A stretch of DNA of 64,000 bases, taken from Granulicella sp. S156 (GTDB taxonomy: Bacteria > Acidobacteriota > Terriglobia > Terriglobales > Acidobacteriaceae). The stretch's first letter is position 1. Each line of letters begins with the position of its first letter. The stretch is from contig NZ_LMUH01000013.1 of the NCBI RefSeq assembly GCF_009766105.1, positions 186,001-250,000 of the forward strand, given 5' to 3'. Below the pieces are notes generated by a model. That model was not told where the DNA came from, did not search any database, and saw nothing but the letters and a program-made list of their open reading frames with translations. Of this stretch, positions 53,242 to 63,442 are shown one piece after another. The position numbers were made by a program, and so were the translations under genes.

Positions 53242-56200
53242 TTAGAAGCTAAACCGAGCTTGGAAATCAATGGACCGCGATCCCAGAGCACTGCCAGCCT
53301 GACCCAGATTGGAATTTTGGATGTTAGCCGATAAGCTCGTGGGGCTGATGTTCAATAGATTAAAGGCGTTGTAGATGTTCGCCTTAATTTCTAGCCTGGC
53401 ATCTTTACCGAGAATCTTCGTATTGGGGAAACCAAAAGCCTTCGCGATGGTGAAGTCAACATTGCGATATCCGGGTCCGGCGAAGGAGTTACGAACAATC
53501 CCGGGGGCCGGTAACAACCCTGTAGTGGTCGTTGCTGGGATCGCGGTCGTTCCATCTGCAAGAGCGGCCACATAGTCTGGAACCAGGAACTCATTATCCA
53601 AATAGCTAGTCGCATTGCCGCTATTTGGCACATGATGGGCAAAGTTGCTGCCCGTTTTGAAGGCGTTGTTACTCGTGCTACTACCGGCTCCGCCGAGGTA
53701 ATATGGGCGCAGGTTCGTATACCCGTATCCGCAGTTTGAGCAGTAGGGCTGGTGGCCACCGATGTTATAGACTGGCGTCCATCCAAAACCGGAGTGCAGA
53801 CTCATAATGCCGCTAAGAGTCCATCCACCAGCTACCTTTTCTGCCCATTCGTGGCCACCATGGAAAAGTACTGGCTGCCAGACGCCAAATAGTTTGAAAG
53901 CCTTATTTACATCAAAATCGGAACGGCCATAGCTGTAAAACCCAGGGTTTTGAAGATAGGCATCGCGTGCATAAGGACCAGAACCGGTGTCCATGCTCTT
54001 GCCCCACGTAAATTGAGCCTCGGTCGAGAATTGATGTGAAAACTGATGCTTTAGGCCTGCCAGCATCATATTGTTATTGGAACCTCCTCCCGCTCCAAAG
54101 GTGTTGATACCGTTTGGAACCAGGGGATTCTGAGCGTAGCCTTGGATCGCAGCCAGGGCCGTCGAATCATAGTTGTAGTAGAGATGACGGCTGGTGCTGC
54201 CAACATATCCCAGATCTGCTACAAGCGAGTGGCCAAGGTCGTATTGGAGAGTCAACGAATAGTGATTTGAGTACTCTGTCGGACGATTCGTGACGACAGC
54301 TCCGAGACTTGCTCCACCCCCGATCGGCAATCCGGCCGAGTTATACGAAGTTACAGCGTGAGGGTTAGGAGGATAACCGTTGATGTTACCCGAGCTGCTC
54401 GACACAGCGTACGAGATAAATGGATTGATTCCGGTTGGACCTGTACTCGTGAAGTTGTAATAACCCGCTCCCGGCGGGTTGCCGTCGGCTGCATTGTCCG
54501 TAGCGATCTCGCCCTCGTTGTAGTTCAACCCATATCCGCCACTGACCACCAGCTTGTCATGGAAGAGGTCCGGACTATAGTTGAAGCCAACCTGGGGCCC
54601 GAAGTTGAGATGCTGAGGCTTCCAGGCGCCGACCCCTTGATGAATCGTAAGTCCGGTCAGGAAGCTGCTTCCCGTGCCAAACTGAACGACACCCATATGC
54701 CCATCCTTGTCAGTCAGGGCGCCGAAGTACGAATAACGAAGTCCAATGTTGAAAGTTAGCTTCGGAGTGACCTTCCAGTCGTCCTGAATGAAGGCGCCGA
54801 ACATATTTTCGCGGTTGTCGTTACGGAACTCTCCCGGTACGCCAGTCAAGTTGTTGAAGGAGCCTTGTTCGCTGTCCGGAGCATCGTTCAAAAAATCCCA
54901 GATGTTGTAAAAGCCATAATTTGGAGTTCCGATGTTATCGCTCAGATATTCAAGCCGTGTAAAGTCAACGCCAAACTTGAAGGTCTGCGAGTGGAATACC
55001 TTGGTGGCAACATCTTTGAAGCCATAGGTCCATTGATTGAGGTGCTGTCCTGCACTCCATCCCCATGACGCAAGCGATGCGGTTCCAGGACTGGCTACAT
55101 TGGATTGAGGGAGTCCGTATGGGGCATTTGGATTGCCTTGGTTTTCGTTATAGCGCCACCCTGCAGCATTGGAACGTGCCTCGTTTAGAAAAGTCGGCGA
55201 GAAGATGTGGTTCCAAATCAGCGAGAAAGCATCATTTACCTGCGTGTGATTCAACAAATCATAGCCGCGGTTCGCACCGTTGTAGCTTGCCTTGGTTGAA
55301 GGAACCCAGTAAATTGCAAAACTGAGATGGTCCTTGCTGGTTGCATCTGCATCCACTCGGCCGTTGTACTGTTTGAAGTTTGTGCTGGTTGGGTTCTGTG
55401 TGATGTAGTTTGCAATATCCGCAACCTGGGTAAGACCGCTGCCGGTTCCCGGATTGGCGCTGCTAACGTATCCGAGGTCTTGCTTTCCAAGTCCTGAGGT
55501 AAGCGGGGATCCGATGTTCAGTCCTCCCGAAACCGTATTGCAGCTTACTCCTTCAGTGAGTCCGATACTTTGACAGGTGGATGTAACAATACCGCTGTTT
55601 GCGGGCGCATTTCCCTTGAAATTAAGATAGGTCGAAGCAATGCTGCCAGAGGTCGCCAGAGCATCGAATGCGGCGGTATCGTACCAGCCTGTTCCTGTTC
55701 CTGGATTATTGTTGGTTTGCCCTTCGTAATTAAAGAAGGCAAATATTTTGTTTTTCCAGATGGGCCCTCCGATGCTCCCGCCAAATTGGTTGTAGCGGTC
55801 CTCATCCCTGAGCAACCCGCGCTCAGAGGGAGTTTTTTTCGTGCCATCGGGATTGACTGATAATACCGAATTTGGGCCGTTCCAGCGCTGATAGGCGTTT
55901 AAGCCGGGGCGAACAATCTGAGCAAACAAGCTGCCATGGATCTGGTTTGTTCCGCTCTTGGAGGTAATCTCCGTCAGGGCCCCATTGAAACGGCCGTTCT
56001 CGGCGTCGTAGGCGTTCGTGACAATCTTTACGCTGCTAACAGAATCTTCGCTCGGTGTGATCACCGTTGCTCCACCCCAGACAGCGCTGGTTGTACTGAT
56101 TCCGTCTACGGAGTAGCCATTGTTTTGAAACTCACCGCCATTGGTGTTGGCCGAAGCTCCATTCTCCGTCGAGAAGATGCTGCTGCTGTGACCCAGGTTG

Positions 56201-56802
56201 CCACTTCCAGCCGGTCCTGCTCCGGTCGCCGTTCCTGGGGAGAGAAAACCGCCTCCGCCCCCGCCTTGTGAGCCATCGGCTAGGACACCCGGAACCAACT
56301 GGATCAGGCTGGTTACATCCCGCTCGAATGCCGGTAAGTGTTGTATTTCGTTCGCGGTGATATTGCGTCCAAGCCCCGCGGTCTCTGTATCGATTGCGGG
56401 CTGAGTCGACGCATCCACGATAATGGTCTGGGTGTCGGCCCCGACCTGCATCTGCACATTTATGGCATTCGCCTGCTCGGGGATCAACTCTAGCTTGTCG
56501 AGAAACTGCCTCTGGAAGCCTTTCTTTTCAACCTGCAAGGTAAAGGTGTCAGGGGGCAGAGCGTTAAAGTTATAAACGCCGCTAGAATCGCTGGTGCGAA
56601 CCTGCTTTCCATGTGTTCCGATGTCGGTCAGGGTCAGGGTTGCACCGGGAATCACGGCTCCGGTTGTGTCAGTGACTGTGCCTTGGATCGATGCGCGGTA
56701 CTGAGCATGCGCAGCCAGGGATGCGACGCAGAGAAAGGCCGCGAACGCAAACCACCGGAATGCCCTGCGTTGAGGGGAAAGAGTGGTGGGAATCAACTTC
56801 AT
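53242..56802 (-). CDS. TonB-dependent receptor, Oar-like, beta-glycan locus
   Basis: 1186 residues from the ATG at 56802, which has GGAGG at the right spacing; the frame is open to 56964 but that stretch includes the operator region. Signal peptide about 1-33 (ending ASLAAHAQ). Carboxypeptidase-regulatory domain about 35-125 (ASIQGTVTDTTGAVIPGATLTL), plug with NEIQHLPAFERDVTSLIQLVPGV, a Gly-rich stretch GSQGGGGGGFLSPG, and a barrel ending QARFSF. Two LacI-type operators lie upstream. It probably takes up the glycan that the GH39 and GH144 enzymes degrade. Confidence 0.92.
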   Translation of the reverse strand: MKLIPTTLSPQRRAFRWFAFAAFLCVASLAAHAQYRASIQGTVTDTTGAVIPGATLTLTDIGTHGKQVRTSDSSGVYNFNALPPDTFTLQVEKKGFQRQFLDKLELIPEQANAINVQMQVGADTQTIIVDASTQPAIDTETAGLGRNITANEIQHLPAFERDVTSLIQLVPGVLADGSQGGGGGGFLSPGTATGAGPAGSGNLGHSSSIFSTENGASANTNGGEFQNNGYSVDGISTTSAVWGGATVITPSEDSVSSVKIVTNAYDAENGRFNGALTEITSKSGTNQIHGSLFAQIVRPGLNAYQRWNGPNSVLSVNPDGTKKTPSERGLLRDEDRYNQFGGSIGGPIWKNKIFAFFNYEGQTNNNPGTGTGWYDTAAFDALATSGSIASTYLNFKGNAPANSGIVTSTCQSIGLTEGVSCNTVSGGLNIGSPLTSGLGKQDLGYVSSANPGTGSGLTQVADIANYITQNPTSTNFKQYNGRVDADATSKDHLSFAIYWVPSTKASYNGANRGYDLLNHTQVNDAFSLIWNHIFSPTFLNEARSNAAGWRYNENQGNPNAPYGLPQSNVASPGTASLASWGWSAGQHLNQWTYGFKDVATKVFHSQTFKFGVDFTRLEYLSDNIGTPNYGFYNIWDFLNDAPDSEQGSFNNLTGVPGEFRNDNRENMFGAFIQDDWKVTPKLTFNIGLRYSYFGALTDKDGHMGVVQFGTGSSFLTGLTIHQGVGAWKPQHLNFGPQVGFNYSPDLFHDKLVVSGGYGLNYNEGEIATDNAADGNPPGAGYYNFTSTGPTGINPFISYAVSSSSGNINGYPPNPHAVTSYNSAGLPIGGGASLGAVVTNRPTEYSNHYSLTLQYDLGHSLVADLGYVGSTSRHLYYNYDSTALAAIQGYAQNPLVPNGINTFGAGGGSNNNMMLAGLKHQFSHQFSTEAQFTWGKSMDTGSGPYARDAYLQNPGFYSYGRSDFDVNKAFKLFGVWQPVLFHGGHEWAEKVAGGWTLSGIMSLHSGFGWTPVYNIGGHQPYCSNCGYGYTNLRPYYLGGAGSSTSNNAFKTGSNFAHHVPNSGNATSYLDNEFLVPDYVAALADGTTAIPATTTTGLLPAPGIVRNSFAGPGYRNVDFTIAKAFGFPNTKILGKDARLEIKANIYNAFNLLNISPTSLSANIQNSNLGQAGSALGSRSIDFQARFSF

Positions 56803-56862
56803 ACTGCCTCCAAAAGAAAGTCCGACATCATAAAATGTTGGCGCTTGTAGTGACGCCTTAGG

Positions 56863-56893
56863 CAAACGATTGAGCGTATTAGGCAAACGTTTG
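56863..56893. promoter_or_regulatory. Two tandem LacI-type operators
   Basis: CAAACGATTG (56863-56872) and the perfect palindrome CAAACGTTTG (56884-56893) are centred 21 bases apart, two helical turns, so two dimers would sit on the same face of the DNA. Both carry the central CG of LacI/GalR-family sites. They lie between the receptor (minus) and the LacI-type gene (plus), the best position to control both. Confidence 0.8.
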
Positions 56894-56983
56894 AGCAAAT
56901 CGAAACTATGCTCCGTTTGAAGTACGGCTGTCAAGGCCGTATCTCTGTTTTCCTTCCGGTGCAACCTGTGAAAGACTCAGCGA

Positions 56984-58084
56984 GTGGCGCCTTCGTCAAA
57001 GCACGCAACTAAACCGGGTAAGCCCAATAAGTCAGATGCAGCTTCCGGGCATGGCGCGCCTGCTTCGCTCGCAACTCTTTCGGCGCATCTGGGCCTTTCG
57101 GTAGCTGCCATCTCGCGTGTGTTGAACGGTGTTCCTGCCGCGAAGTCGATCCCCAAAGCCACGCAGGACCGCATCTTTGCGGCGGCCAAGCTGTTCAACT
57201 ATCGCCCCAATGCATTGGCAAGATCGCTGCGCCACGGCCGGTCGATGATGGTTGGAGTGCTGGTTCCGGAGGTCTCGGAAGGCTATGTGACGCTGGTGCT
57301 CGCCGGACTCGAACAGGGCTTGCTGCAGGCCGGTTACGTCTACTTTCTCATCAGCCACCATCACCGCGAGGAGCTCATCGCAGGCTCACAGGCATTGCTG
57401 GTGGAGCGCTCCGTCGACGGCATTATTGCGATCGACACTATCCTCTCGCGATCGACACGCTTGCCGACGATCACTGTCTCTGGCCCCGAGGAGCAGCAGG
57501 GCATTACGAACATCGTGCTGAATCATCGTCGCGCTGCGGAGCTGGCGCTCGACCATCTGGTAGGGCTTGGGCATCGCGAGATCGCCATCATCAAGGGGCA
57601 GAGCTTCAGTTCCGATACCGAGCCGCGCTGGCAGGCCATTCGGCATGCGGCGGCGCGAGCGCACCTCAAGCTTGATCCAAAGCTCGTGGCCCAGCTCGAA
57701 GGCGACACACCCTCGCATGAGCCTGGTTACTTCGCCGCGCAGCGGCTGCTGGCTTCGGGTATTCCGTTTACCGCGCTGTTCACCTTCAACGACGTCTCGG
57801 CTATCGGTGCCATACGCGCTCTGCGGGAGGCAGGTCTGCGTGTGCCCCAGGATGTCTCGGTTGTGGGCTTTGACGATGTGCAGTCGGCTGCCTTCCAGAA
57901 CCCCAGCCTGACCACGGTACGACAGCCCTTGCGCACCATGGGAATGCTCGCTGCCGAAGCCCTCGTGCGCCAGATTGCGGCTCATCCTGAGCATTCGCCG
58001 TCGAAGCAGTTAGTCGTCGATCCCGAGCTGGTGGTACGGGAATCTACCTGCCCTCCGCCAGTGAAGAAACGCGCGAAGCGGTAA
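56984..58084 (+). CDS. LacI-family transcriptional regulator
   Basis: 366 residues from a GTG start. A Ser/Lys-rich leader of about 25 residues precedes the helix-turn-helix (SLATLSAHLGLSVAAISRVLNG, about 28-49) and hinge (FNYRPNALARSLRHGRSMMVGVLVPE). The effector domain (about 90-350) is of periplasmic-binding type 1 (GITNIVLNHRRAAELALDHLVGLGHREIAII; ALFTFNDVSAIGAIRALREAGLRVPQDVSVVGFDD). It would repress the receptor/GH operon and perhaps the plus-strand receptor/sulfatase genes until a sugar binds. The operators lie 91 bases upstream. The effector sugar is unknown. Confidence 0.92.
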   Translation: MAPSSKHATKPGKPNKSDAASGHGAPASLATLSAHLGLSVAAISRVLNGVPAAKSIPKATQDRIFAAAKLFNYRPNALARSLRHGRSMMVGVLVPEVSEGYVTLVLAGLEQGLLQAGYVYFLISHHHREELIAGSQALLVERSVDGIIAIDTILSRSTRLPTITVSGPEEQQGITNIVLNHRRAAELALDHLVGLGHREIAIIKGQSFSSDTEPRWQAIRHAAARAHLKLDPKLVAQLEGDTPSHEPGYFAAQRLLASGIPFTALFTFNDVSAIGAIRALREAGLRVPQDVSVVGFDDVQSAAFQNPSLTTVRQPLRTMGMLAAEALVRQIAAHPEHSPSKQLVVDPELVVRESTCPPPVKKRAKR

Positions 58085-58378
58085 AAGAGCGATTTGAAGT
58101 TTGAAAACTGCAGCTCGCCAAGGTTGACACAACGTCACGATTCTACCTATCCTGTGCAGACAGGTAGCTGAACATGTCTTACCATGATCAACAACTCGTG
58201 ATGGCCTTCTCTGGCCTCTGTCCGGTCGCTCCCCGCTCCGGTTGTTGTTGTTGTTTCTGTTGCCGCTAACCTGCGAATCCCCCTCTTCTAATTTTTCCAA
58301 ACGACTAGCTATATCTTTGCGCGTATCTTGAGCCCCGCTGGAATAAGCGTGTCTTCTCCTTATCTCCCCGGAGGCCTA

Positions 58379-61300
58379 TTGTTTTTCCTCAGAAACATCT
58401 CTCTTTTATTGGCATTAATGGCATCTTGTAGTGCTGTGGCATTGGCCCAGGTGGACACAGGCGCTATCGTCGGCACAGTCGTCGATGCGCAACAGCAGCG
58501 TGTACCCGGCGCTACGATTCGGTTACGGCGCGAAGAGACCGGTGTAGAACGCACCGCGAAGTCAGGCAACGATGGCAGCTTCACCTTCTCTCCTCTCGCC
58601 ATTGGGACGTATTCGCTCACCGTGGAGCAGGAGGGCTTCGAGCGCTATGTGCAGACGGGTCTATCGATAACGGCACAGTCCACTTTGCGCGAGGATGTCG
58701 CGCTGCACGTCGGCGCGGTAACGCAGACAGTAGAGGTAGCCTCGGCGCTGCCGTTGCTGGAGACGCAGACTTCCTCTCTGCAGCAACTGGTAAATGCGCG
58801 CAGCATTAACAACCTGCCGTTGAACGGCCGCAACGTAACGTTTCTGGCACAGACGGCTCCCGGTGTCACCATTGCACAAGCAGATTCCCGCGGGCTGGCT
58901 GCCAGCGGTTCTTTCAGTGCGAATGGAGCGCGCCGTGGGCAGAACGACTATCTTCTCGATGGCATCGACAACAACGCAGCCATTGCAGACTATGTGAATC
59001 AAACGCAGTACGTCATCATGCCTCCGCCGGATGCGCTGCAGGAGTTTGTGGTGCAGACCGACAACTACTCGGCAGAGTTTGGGCACTCCGCTGGTGCCGT
59101 ATTGAATGTCTCGACCAAGTCAGGTGGTGATGCCTTTCACGGCGATGCCTGGGAGTTCTTCCGCAACGACGTTCTCGATGCTCGCAACTACTTTGCTACG
59201 GCAGCGGCCAAGCCCGCCTATCGTCAGAACCAGTTCGGCTTTGCGCTCAGTGGACCGGTGGTGATTCCTAAGGTGTACAACGGCCGTGGCAAGACTTTCT
59301 TCTTCTTCGACTACCAGGGCACGCGCATCGCACAGGACAGCAGCAAGGTAGTCACCGTACCTACGCTGGCCGAGAATCAGTCCGGATTTACGAACTTCAC
59401 CGATCTGATTGCGGGGCAAAGCGGAACCAAGACCGATTTGCTCGGAAGAGTCTTTCCGGTAGGAACGATCTTCGATCCGGCAACCAGTCGACCAGTGACG
59501 ACGAAGCAGAGCGATCCAACCACGGGCTTGATAGCGACCGGTACCGGTTATGTGCGCGATCCATTCTATGCGGGTGCGATAGCCGGGCAGACGAACTTTA
59601 CCTCTGCCGCGCAGGTGGCGCTGCTCAACCAGTTACCCAGCGGACGTCTGAACGCCAATGCAATTGCCTTACTAAAATTATTCCCTTCGCCGACGGCTGG
59701 TGGCATTACAAATAACTACACCTCGTTCCCGACGGTGACGAATAACAGCGATGGCATCGATCTGCGCATTGATCAACACTTCAGCGATCGCGACTCGGCA
59801 TTTGCGCGTTACAGCTATCTCGATACCGATCAGCTGAACCCAGGCCCATTCCAGGGTATCGCGGATGGCCAGGCCAGCCGCCCCGGCAATGGATGGACAC
59901 AGGCGCAGAACGTGGCTGTGAGCGAGACGCACATCTTCACGTCCCAACTGGTCAACGAGGTGCGCGCCGGTTACAGCCGCGTCGTCGATATCCGTCGTCA
60001 GCCCTTTGCCAACCAGTTAGGTATTCCGGCACAGTATGGCATCGGTGGTATTCCGCAGTTTCCGGGCAATGGTGGTTTGCCCTCCTTGACGTTTGGAGCG
60101 CTGGCCAATCTAGGACAGTCGGGTTCTCTGCCCAGCAATAAGGCCAGCGATATCCTGCAATTTTCCGACAACATTACGATCTCGCACGGTAGCCATGTGT
60201 TGCGCGGCGGGGTGCTCTACCAGAGCCTGTCTTATCCAACGTCGACTCCTTCGGCATCGCGTGGATCCTTTGGCTACAGCGGCATCTACACCTCTATTGT
60301 GAGCCAGACGGATGGCTCTACCGATCGCGCGCAGTTTGTTCTGAATCCGACGGTGAACTCGATTGAGCATGCCAGCACTACCGCTTACGACAACATAGGC
60401 GGCGCAAACAGCGTCAGTGCCTCCAGCTTTCCGCCCATCAGCAATCTGCACCGGAGTTACTTCGGAACCTATGTGCAGGATGACTGGCGCGCGACCCCGC
60501 GTCTAACGCTGAATCTCGGTCTGCGCTGGGAGTACTACGGTGTTCCTACGGAACGCAATGATCGACAGGCCAACTTCATCCCAGGCTCCTCGAGCAACCC
60601 CGCTGTTGGCGCACAGTTTATCGTTCCGCAGTCGCAGGTAGCATCAGTACCGCAAGCATTTATCGCACTGTTGAACAAGGACAACATAGCCTTCGTTCCA
60701 ACGGACAACAGAGGGTTGGGGACAGCTCAGAAAGGAAATTTTGCTCCTCGTTTTGGCCTGGCTTATCAGGCCACGCAACGCGTAGTCATCCATGCGGGCT
60801 TTGGATTGTTCTATGGCGGCTATGAAAACTATGGCCTCAGTGCACAGCCGGGAGCAAACTTCCCATTCAATATTGCAACGAGTTACTCCGCGGGCAATCC
60901 AGTAACTCCTTTGACCCCTGATAACTCCATCGGCACACTAAGCAATGGACTGACAAACGTTCCGCTCAGCGCTGCCAATGCCAATCTAACCAGCATTACA
61001 CTGTTGGGCCGGCAATATAACTGGAAGAGCGCGTACACCGAGGGCTATAACCTGCAGGTGCAATATCAACTTAGTGCAACTACTGTCTTGAAGCTGGCGT
61101 ATGACGGCTCGGTATCGAAACATCTGCAAACACCCATCAATACAAACACGCTCGATGTGGTCCTCCCCGCGACCGCCAACGCGCAGACGAACAGTTTCTT
61201 TCCTGACTTCGCGCGAGGTGGCACCTTTATTACTCCGTCGGGCGTTACGAACTACAACGGATTGCAACTGGATCTGACTCGCCGTTGGGCGAACGATCTG

Positions 61301-61987
61301 ACAATCGACGCCAACTACACGTGGTCGAAGTGCATGGGGGATGCACGAGATCAACTCGACAACAACATCGGCAGTTACCGCGCGCCCTATGTTCCGGGTG
61401 CCGGTATTGGTTTCGACTACGCCCTTTGCGACACGGATGTTCGCAATATCTTCCATGCCAGCGGAACCTATGAGTTGCCGTTTGGTCATGGACATGCCCT
61501 CCTTACACACGGCCCTGCGTCTTATGTGGTTGGTGGATGGTCGCTGCAGGGGATTGCAACCGTGCAGGATGGCCAGCCACTTACCGTAGCTTGCTCCATT
61601 ACCACCGCAGCTGGTCTCGGTTGCAATGCGTTGAAGGTTCCAGGGCAGAACCCCTATGCAGGTCCGCATAACGCGACGCAATTTCTGAACCCGGCGGCCT
61701 TTGCAAATCCCGCCACAGCGGCCACTGGACTTGCCGCATTGGGTGGATCGCCCACGCAGGTGAGCGGACCCGCCTATCATAAGCTCGATGCCTCGCTCTT
61801 TCGCGAGATTCCTCTTGTTGCAGGAACAAGGCTGGAGATTCGTGCTGAAGCATTCAACGTAACCAATACGCCAAACTTCTCCGCTCCTGGGAGCCTTACC
61901 TTCACAACGCCCTCTACTTTTGCGTCGATCACCAGCACGCGCGACAATTCAAGACAACTGCAGTTTGCTGCAAAGATCTATTGGTAG
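58379..61987 (+). CDS. TonB-dependent receptor, Oar-like, next to sulfatase
   Basis: 1202 residues from a TTG at 58379. This start is chosen because GGAGG lies four bases upstream and the signal peptide MFFLRNISLLLALMASC ... ALAQ starts there; other in-frame candidates (TTG 58328, GTG 58349) lack such a site. Carboxypeptidase-regulatory domain about 27-115 (GAIVGTVVDAQQQRVPGATI), plug with NNLPLNGRNVTFLAQTAPGV and GARRGQNDYLLDGIDNNA, barrel ending AAKIYW (Trp instead of Phe). The sulfatase starts 9 bases downstream, so the pair is an operon and the cargo is probably a sulfated glycan. The 294 bases between the LacI-type stop and this start hold only GTT-rich sequence. Confidence 0.9.
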   Translation: MFFLRNISLLLALMASCSAVALAQVDTGAIVGTVVDAQQQRVPGATIRLRREETGVERTAKSGNDGSFTFSPLAIGTYSLTVEQEGFERYVQTGLSITAQSTLREDVALHVGAVTQTVEVASALPLLETQTSSLQQLVNARSINNLPLNGRNVTFLAQTAPGVTIAQADSRGLAASGSFSANGARRGQNDYLLDGIDNNAAIADYVNQTQYVIMPPPDALQEFVVQTDNYSAEFGHSAGAVLNVSTKSGGDAFHGDAWEFFRNDVLDARNYFATAAAKPAYRQNQFGFALSGPVVIPKVYNGRGKTFFFFDYQGTRIAQDSSKVVTVPTLAENQSGFTNFTDLIAGQSGTKTDLLGRVFPVGTIFDPATSRPVTTKQSDPTTGLIATGTGYVRDPFYAGAIAGQTNFTSAAQVALLNQLPSGRLNANAIALLKLFPSPTAGGITNNYTSFPTVTNNSDGIDLRIDQHFSDRDSAFARYSYLDTDQLNPGPFQGIADGQASRPGNGWTQAQNVAVSETHIFTSQLVNEVRAGYSRVVDIRRQPFANQLGIPAQYGIGGIPQFPGNGGLPSLTFGALANLGQSGSLPSNKASDILQFSDNITISHGSHVLRGGVLYQSLSYPTSTPSASRGSFGYSGIYTSIVSQTDGSTDRAQFVLNPTVNSIEHASTTAYDNIGGANSVSASSFPPISNLHRSYFGTYVQDDWRATPRLTLNLGLRWEYYGVPTERNDRQANFIPGSSSNPAVGAQFIVPQSQVASVPQAFIALLNKDNIAFVPTDNRGLGTAQKGNFAPRFGLAYQATQRVVIHAGFGLFYGGYENYGLSAQPGANFPFNIATSYSAGNPVTPLTPDNSIGTLSNGLTNVPLSAANANLTSITLLGRQYNWKSAYTEGYNLQVQYQLSATTVLKLAYDGSVSKHLQTPINTNTLDVVLPATANAQTNSFFPDFARGGTFITPSGVTNYNGLQLDLTRRWANDLTIDANYTWSKCMGDARDQLDNNIGSYRAPYVPGAGIGFDYALCDTDVRNIFHASGTYELPFGHGHALLTHGPASYVVGGWSLQGIATVQDGQPLTVACSITTAAGLGCNALKVPGQNPYAGPHNATQFLNPAAFANPATAATGLAALGGSPTQVSGPAYHKLDASLFREIPLVAGTRLEIRAEAFNVTNTPNFSAPGSLTFTTPSTFASITSTRDNSRQLQFAAKIYW

Positions 61988-61996
61988 GAGTTTGAA

Positions 61997-63442
61997 ATGC
62001 CGGAAGAAATAGCGAGTCGTAGATCATTTTTGAAAAGCACAGTAGCAGCTGCAGTGGCCGCCGCCGTTCCTGTCGCCGCGGAGGCAAAACAGGCTACAAC
62101 CAAGCCCTCCTCCCCTCCCAATATCGTTCTATATCTGGCCGATCAATTCCGGTCGGACTTCGTTGGTGCCAGCGGCCGCAATAGCTCGACACGGACGCCG
62201 AACATCGATGCCCTTGCCGCTCGAGGCAAGAACTTTACCCATGCAGTCACCAATCAACCTGTATGCGCCCCTGCACGCTCGGTGATATTTACAAGTCGCT
62301 ATGCTACCGAGACCGGAGTTTGGCACAACGGCCTGGAGCTGGATAAGTCACTGCCGACTCTTGCAGGAGAGTTGCGCAAGGCCGGCTACTCGGCGAACCT
62401 CATCGGCAAGTGGCATCTTGCTCTCGAGAACCCGGCAAACGGTGGTAGCCCTGGCGCTGTCAAGGCGGAAGACCGCGGCGGTTTCCTCGATCTTTGGGAG
62501 GGTGCTAACGCCATCGAAAACACCTCGCACCCCTATGAGGGGACTATCTGGGATCGAGATGGAAAAGAGATTACCTACAAGGACGAATACCGCGTCGACT
62601 TCCTCACCGATCGCGCCGAACGCTTCCTCCGTCAGAAGCACGACAAACCATTTTTCCTCTTCATCTCGCAGCTTGAGCCGCATCAGCAGAACGACATGCA
62701 CCAACCCATTGCTCCCAAGGGTGCAGCGGCGCGCTTCGTCAACTCGGTTGTGCCTGACGATCTCCGCGCGTTGCCGGGCACCTGGCAGGCTCAGCTCCCG
62801 GACTACTACGGTTGCATCGAATCCATCGATGCCTCGGTGGGCCGCGTGCGCCGCATCCTGGAAGAGGAGCATCTCGCCGAGAACACAATCTTCGTCTTTA
62901 TGAGTGATCACGGCTGCCACTTCATGACGCGCAACCAGGAGTACAAGCGCAGCACACACAACAGTTCGATTCGCGTGCCGCTTGTGATCGACGGTCCCGG
63001 CTTCCGCGGAACACAACAGATCCCGGAACTCATTGGCCTCATCGACCTCGCGCCCACACTGCTGGAAGCGGCGGGGGTCCCTGTGCCCTCCACGTGGAAG
63101 GGTCACAGCGCACTTCCGCTGCTCAACGATCCAGAAGCACGGCAGCACTGGCCGAACCAGCAGCTCATCCAGATCAGCGAGTCGATGACAGGCCGCGCGA
63201 TCCGAACGCCGGACTGGACCTACTGTGTCGCGGACATCTCGGGTGGCAGGGAACTCGCCGCCAAGACCTACACGGAATATCAGATGTACGACCAGCGCGC
63301 TGACCCCCATGAATTGGTCAATCTTGCAGGACGCAAGGAGTATCGAGAGAAAGCCAATGAACTGCGCGAACAACTAAAGAAATTGATAGTAGCTGCTGGC
63401 GAACCGGAGCCGGAGATCTTGGAGGCGAAGCTTTATCCATAG
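61997..63442 (+). CDS. Type I sulfatase, exported
   Basis: 481 residues. The N-terminus has RRSFLKSTVAAAVAAAVPVAAEA, a Tat-type signal. The sulfatase signature is VCAPARSVIFTSRY; Cys90 in C-x-P-x-R is the residue turned into formylglycine. Metal-binding segments VLYLADQFRSD and FMSDHGCHF, and the GKWHL motif (Lys/His), are in place, so it should be active after modification. It removes sulfate esters from carbohydrates in the periplasm. Ribosome-binding site TAGGAG is six bases upstream. Upstream receptor and downstream formylglycine-generating enzyme complete a sulfated-substrate module. Confidence 0.93.
   Translation: MPEEIASRRSFLKSTVAAAVAAAVPVAAEAKQATTKPSSPPNIVLYLADQFRSDFVGASGRNSSTRTPNIDALAARGKNFTHAVTNQPVCAPARSVIFTSRYATETGVWHNGLELDKSLPTLAGELRKAGYSANLIGKWHLALENPANGGSPGAVKAEDRGGFLDLWEGANAIENTSHPYEGTIWDRDGKEITYKDEYRVDFLTDRAERFLRQKHDKPFFLFISQLEPHQQNDMHQPIAPKGAAARFVNSVVPDDLRALPGTWQAQLPDYYGCIESIDASVGRVRRILEEEHLAENTIFVFMSDHGCHFMTRNQEYKRSTHNSSIRVPLVIDGPGFRGTQQIPELIGLIDLAPTLLEAAGVPVPSTWKGHSALPLLNDPEARQHWPNQQLIQISESMTGRAIRTPDWTYCVADISGGRELAAKTYTEYQMYDQRADPHELVNLAGRKEYREKANELREQLKKLIVAAGEPEPEILEAKLYP

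Noticed and set aside
53242-58084. CRISPR array in the receptor/regulator gap because of the repeated GGCAAACG motif
   Set aside because: Only two copies 21 bp apart are present; they fit LacI-type operators, and no spacers or cas genes are seen.
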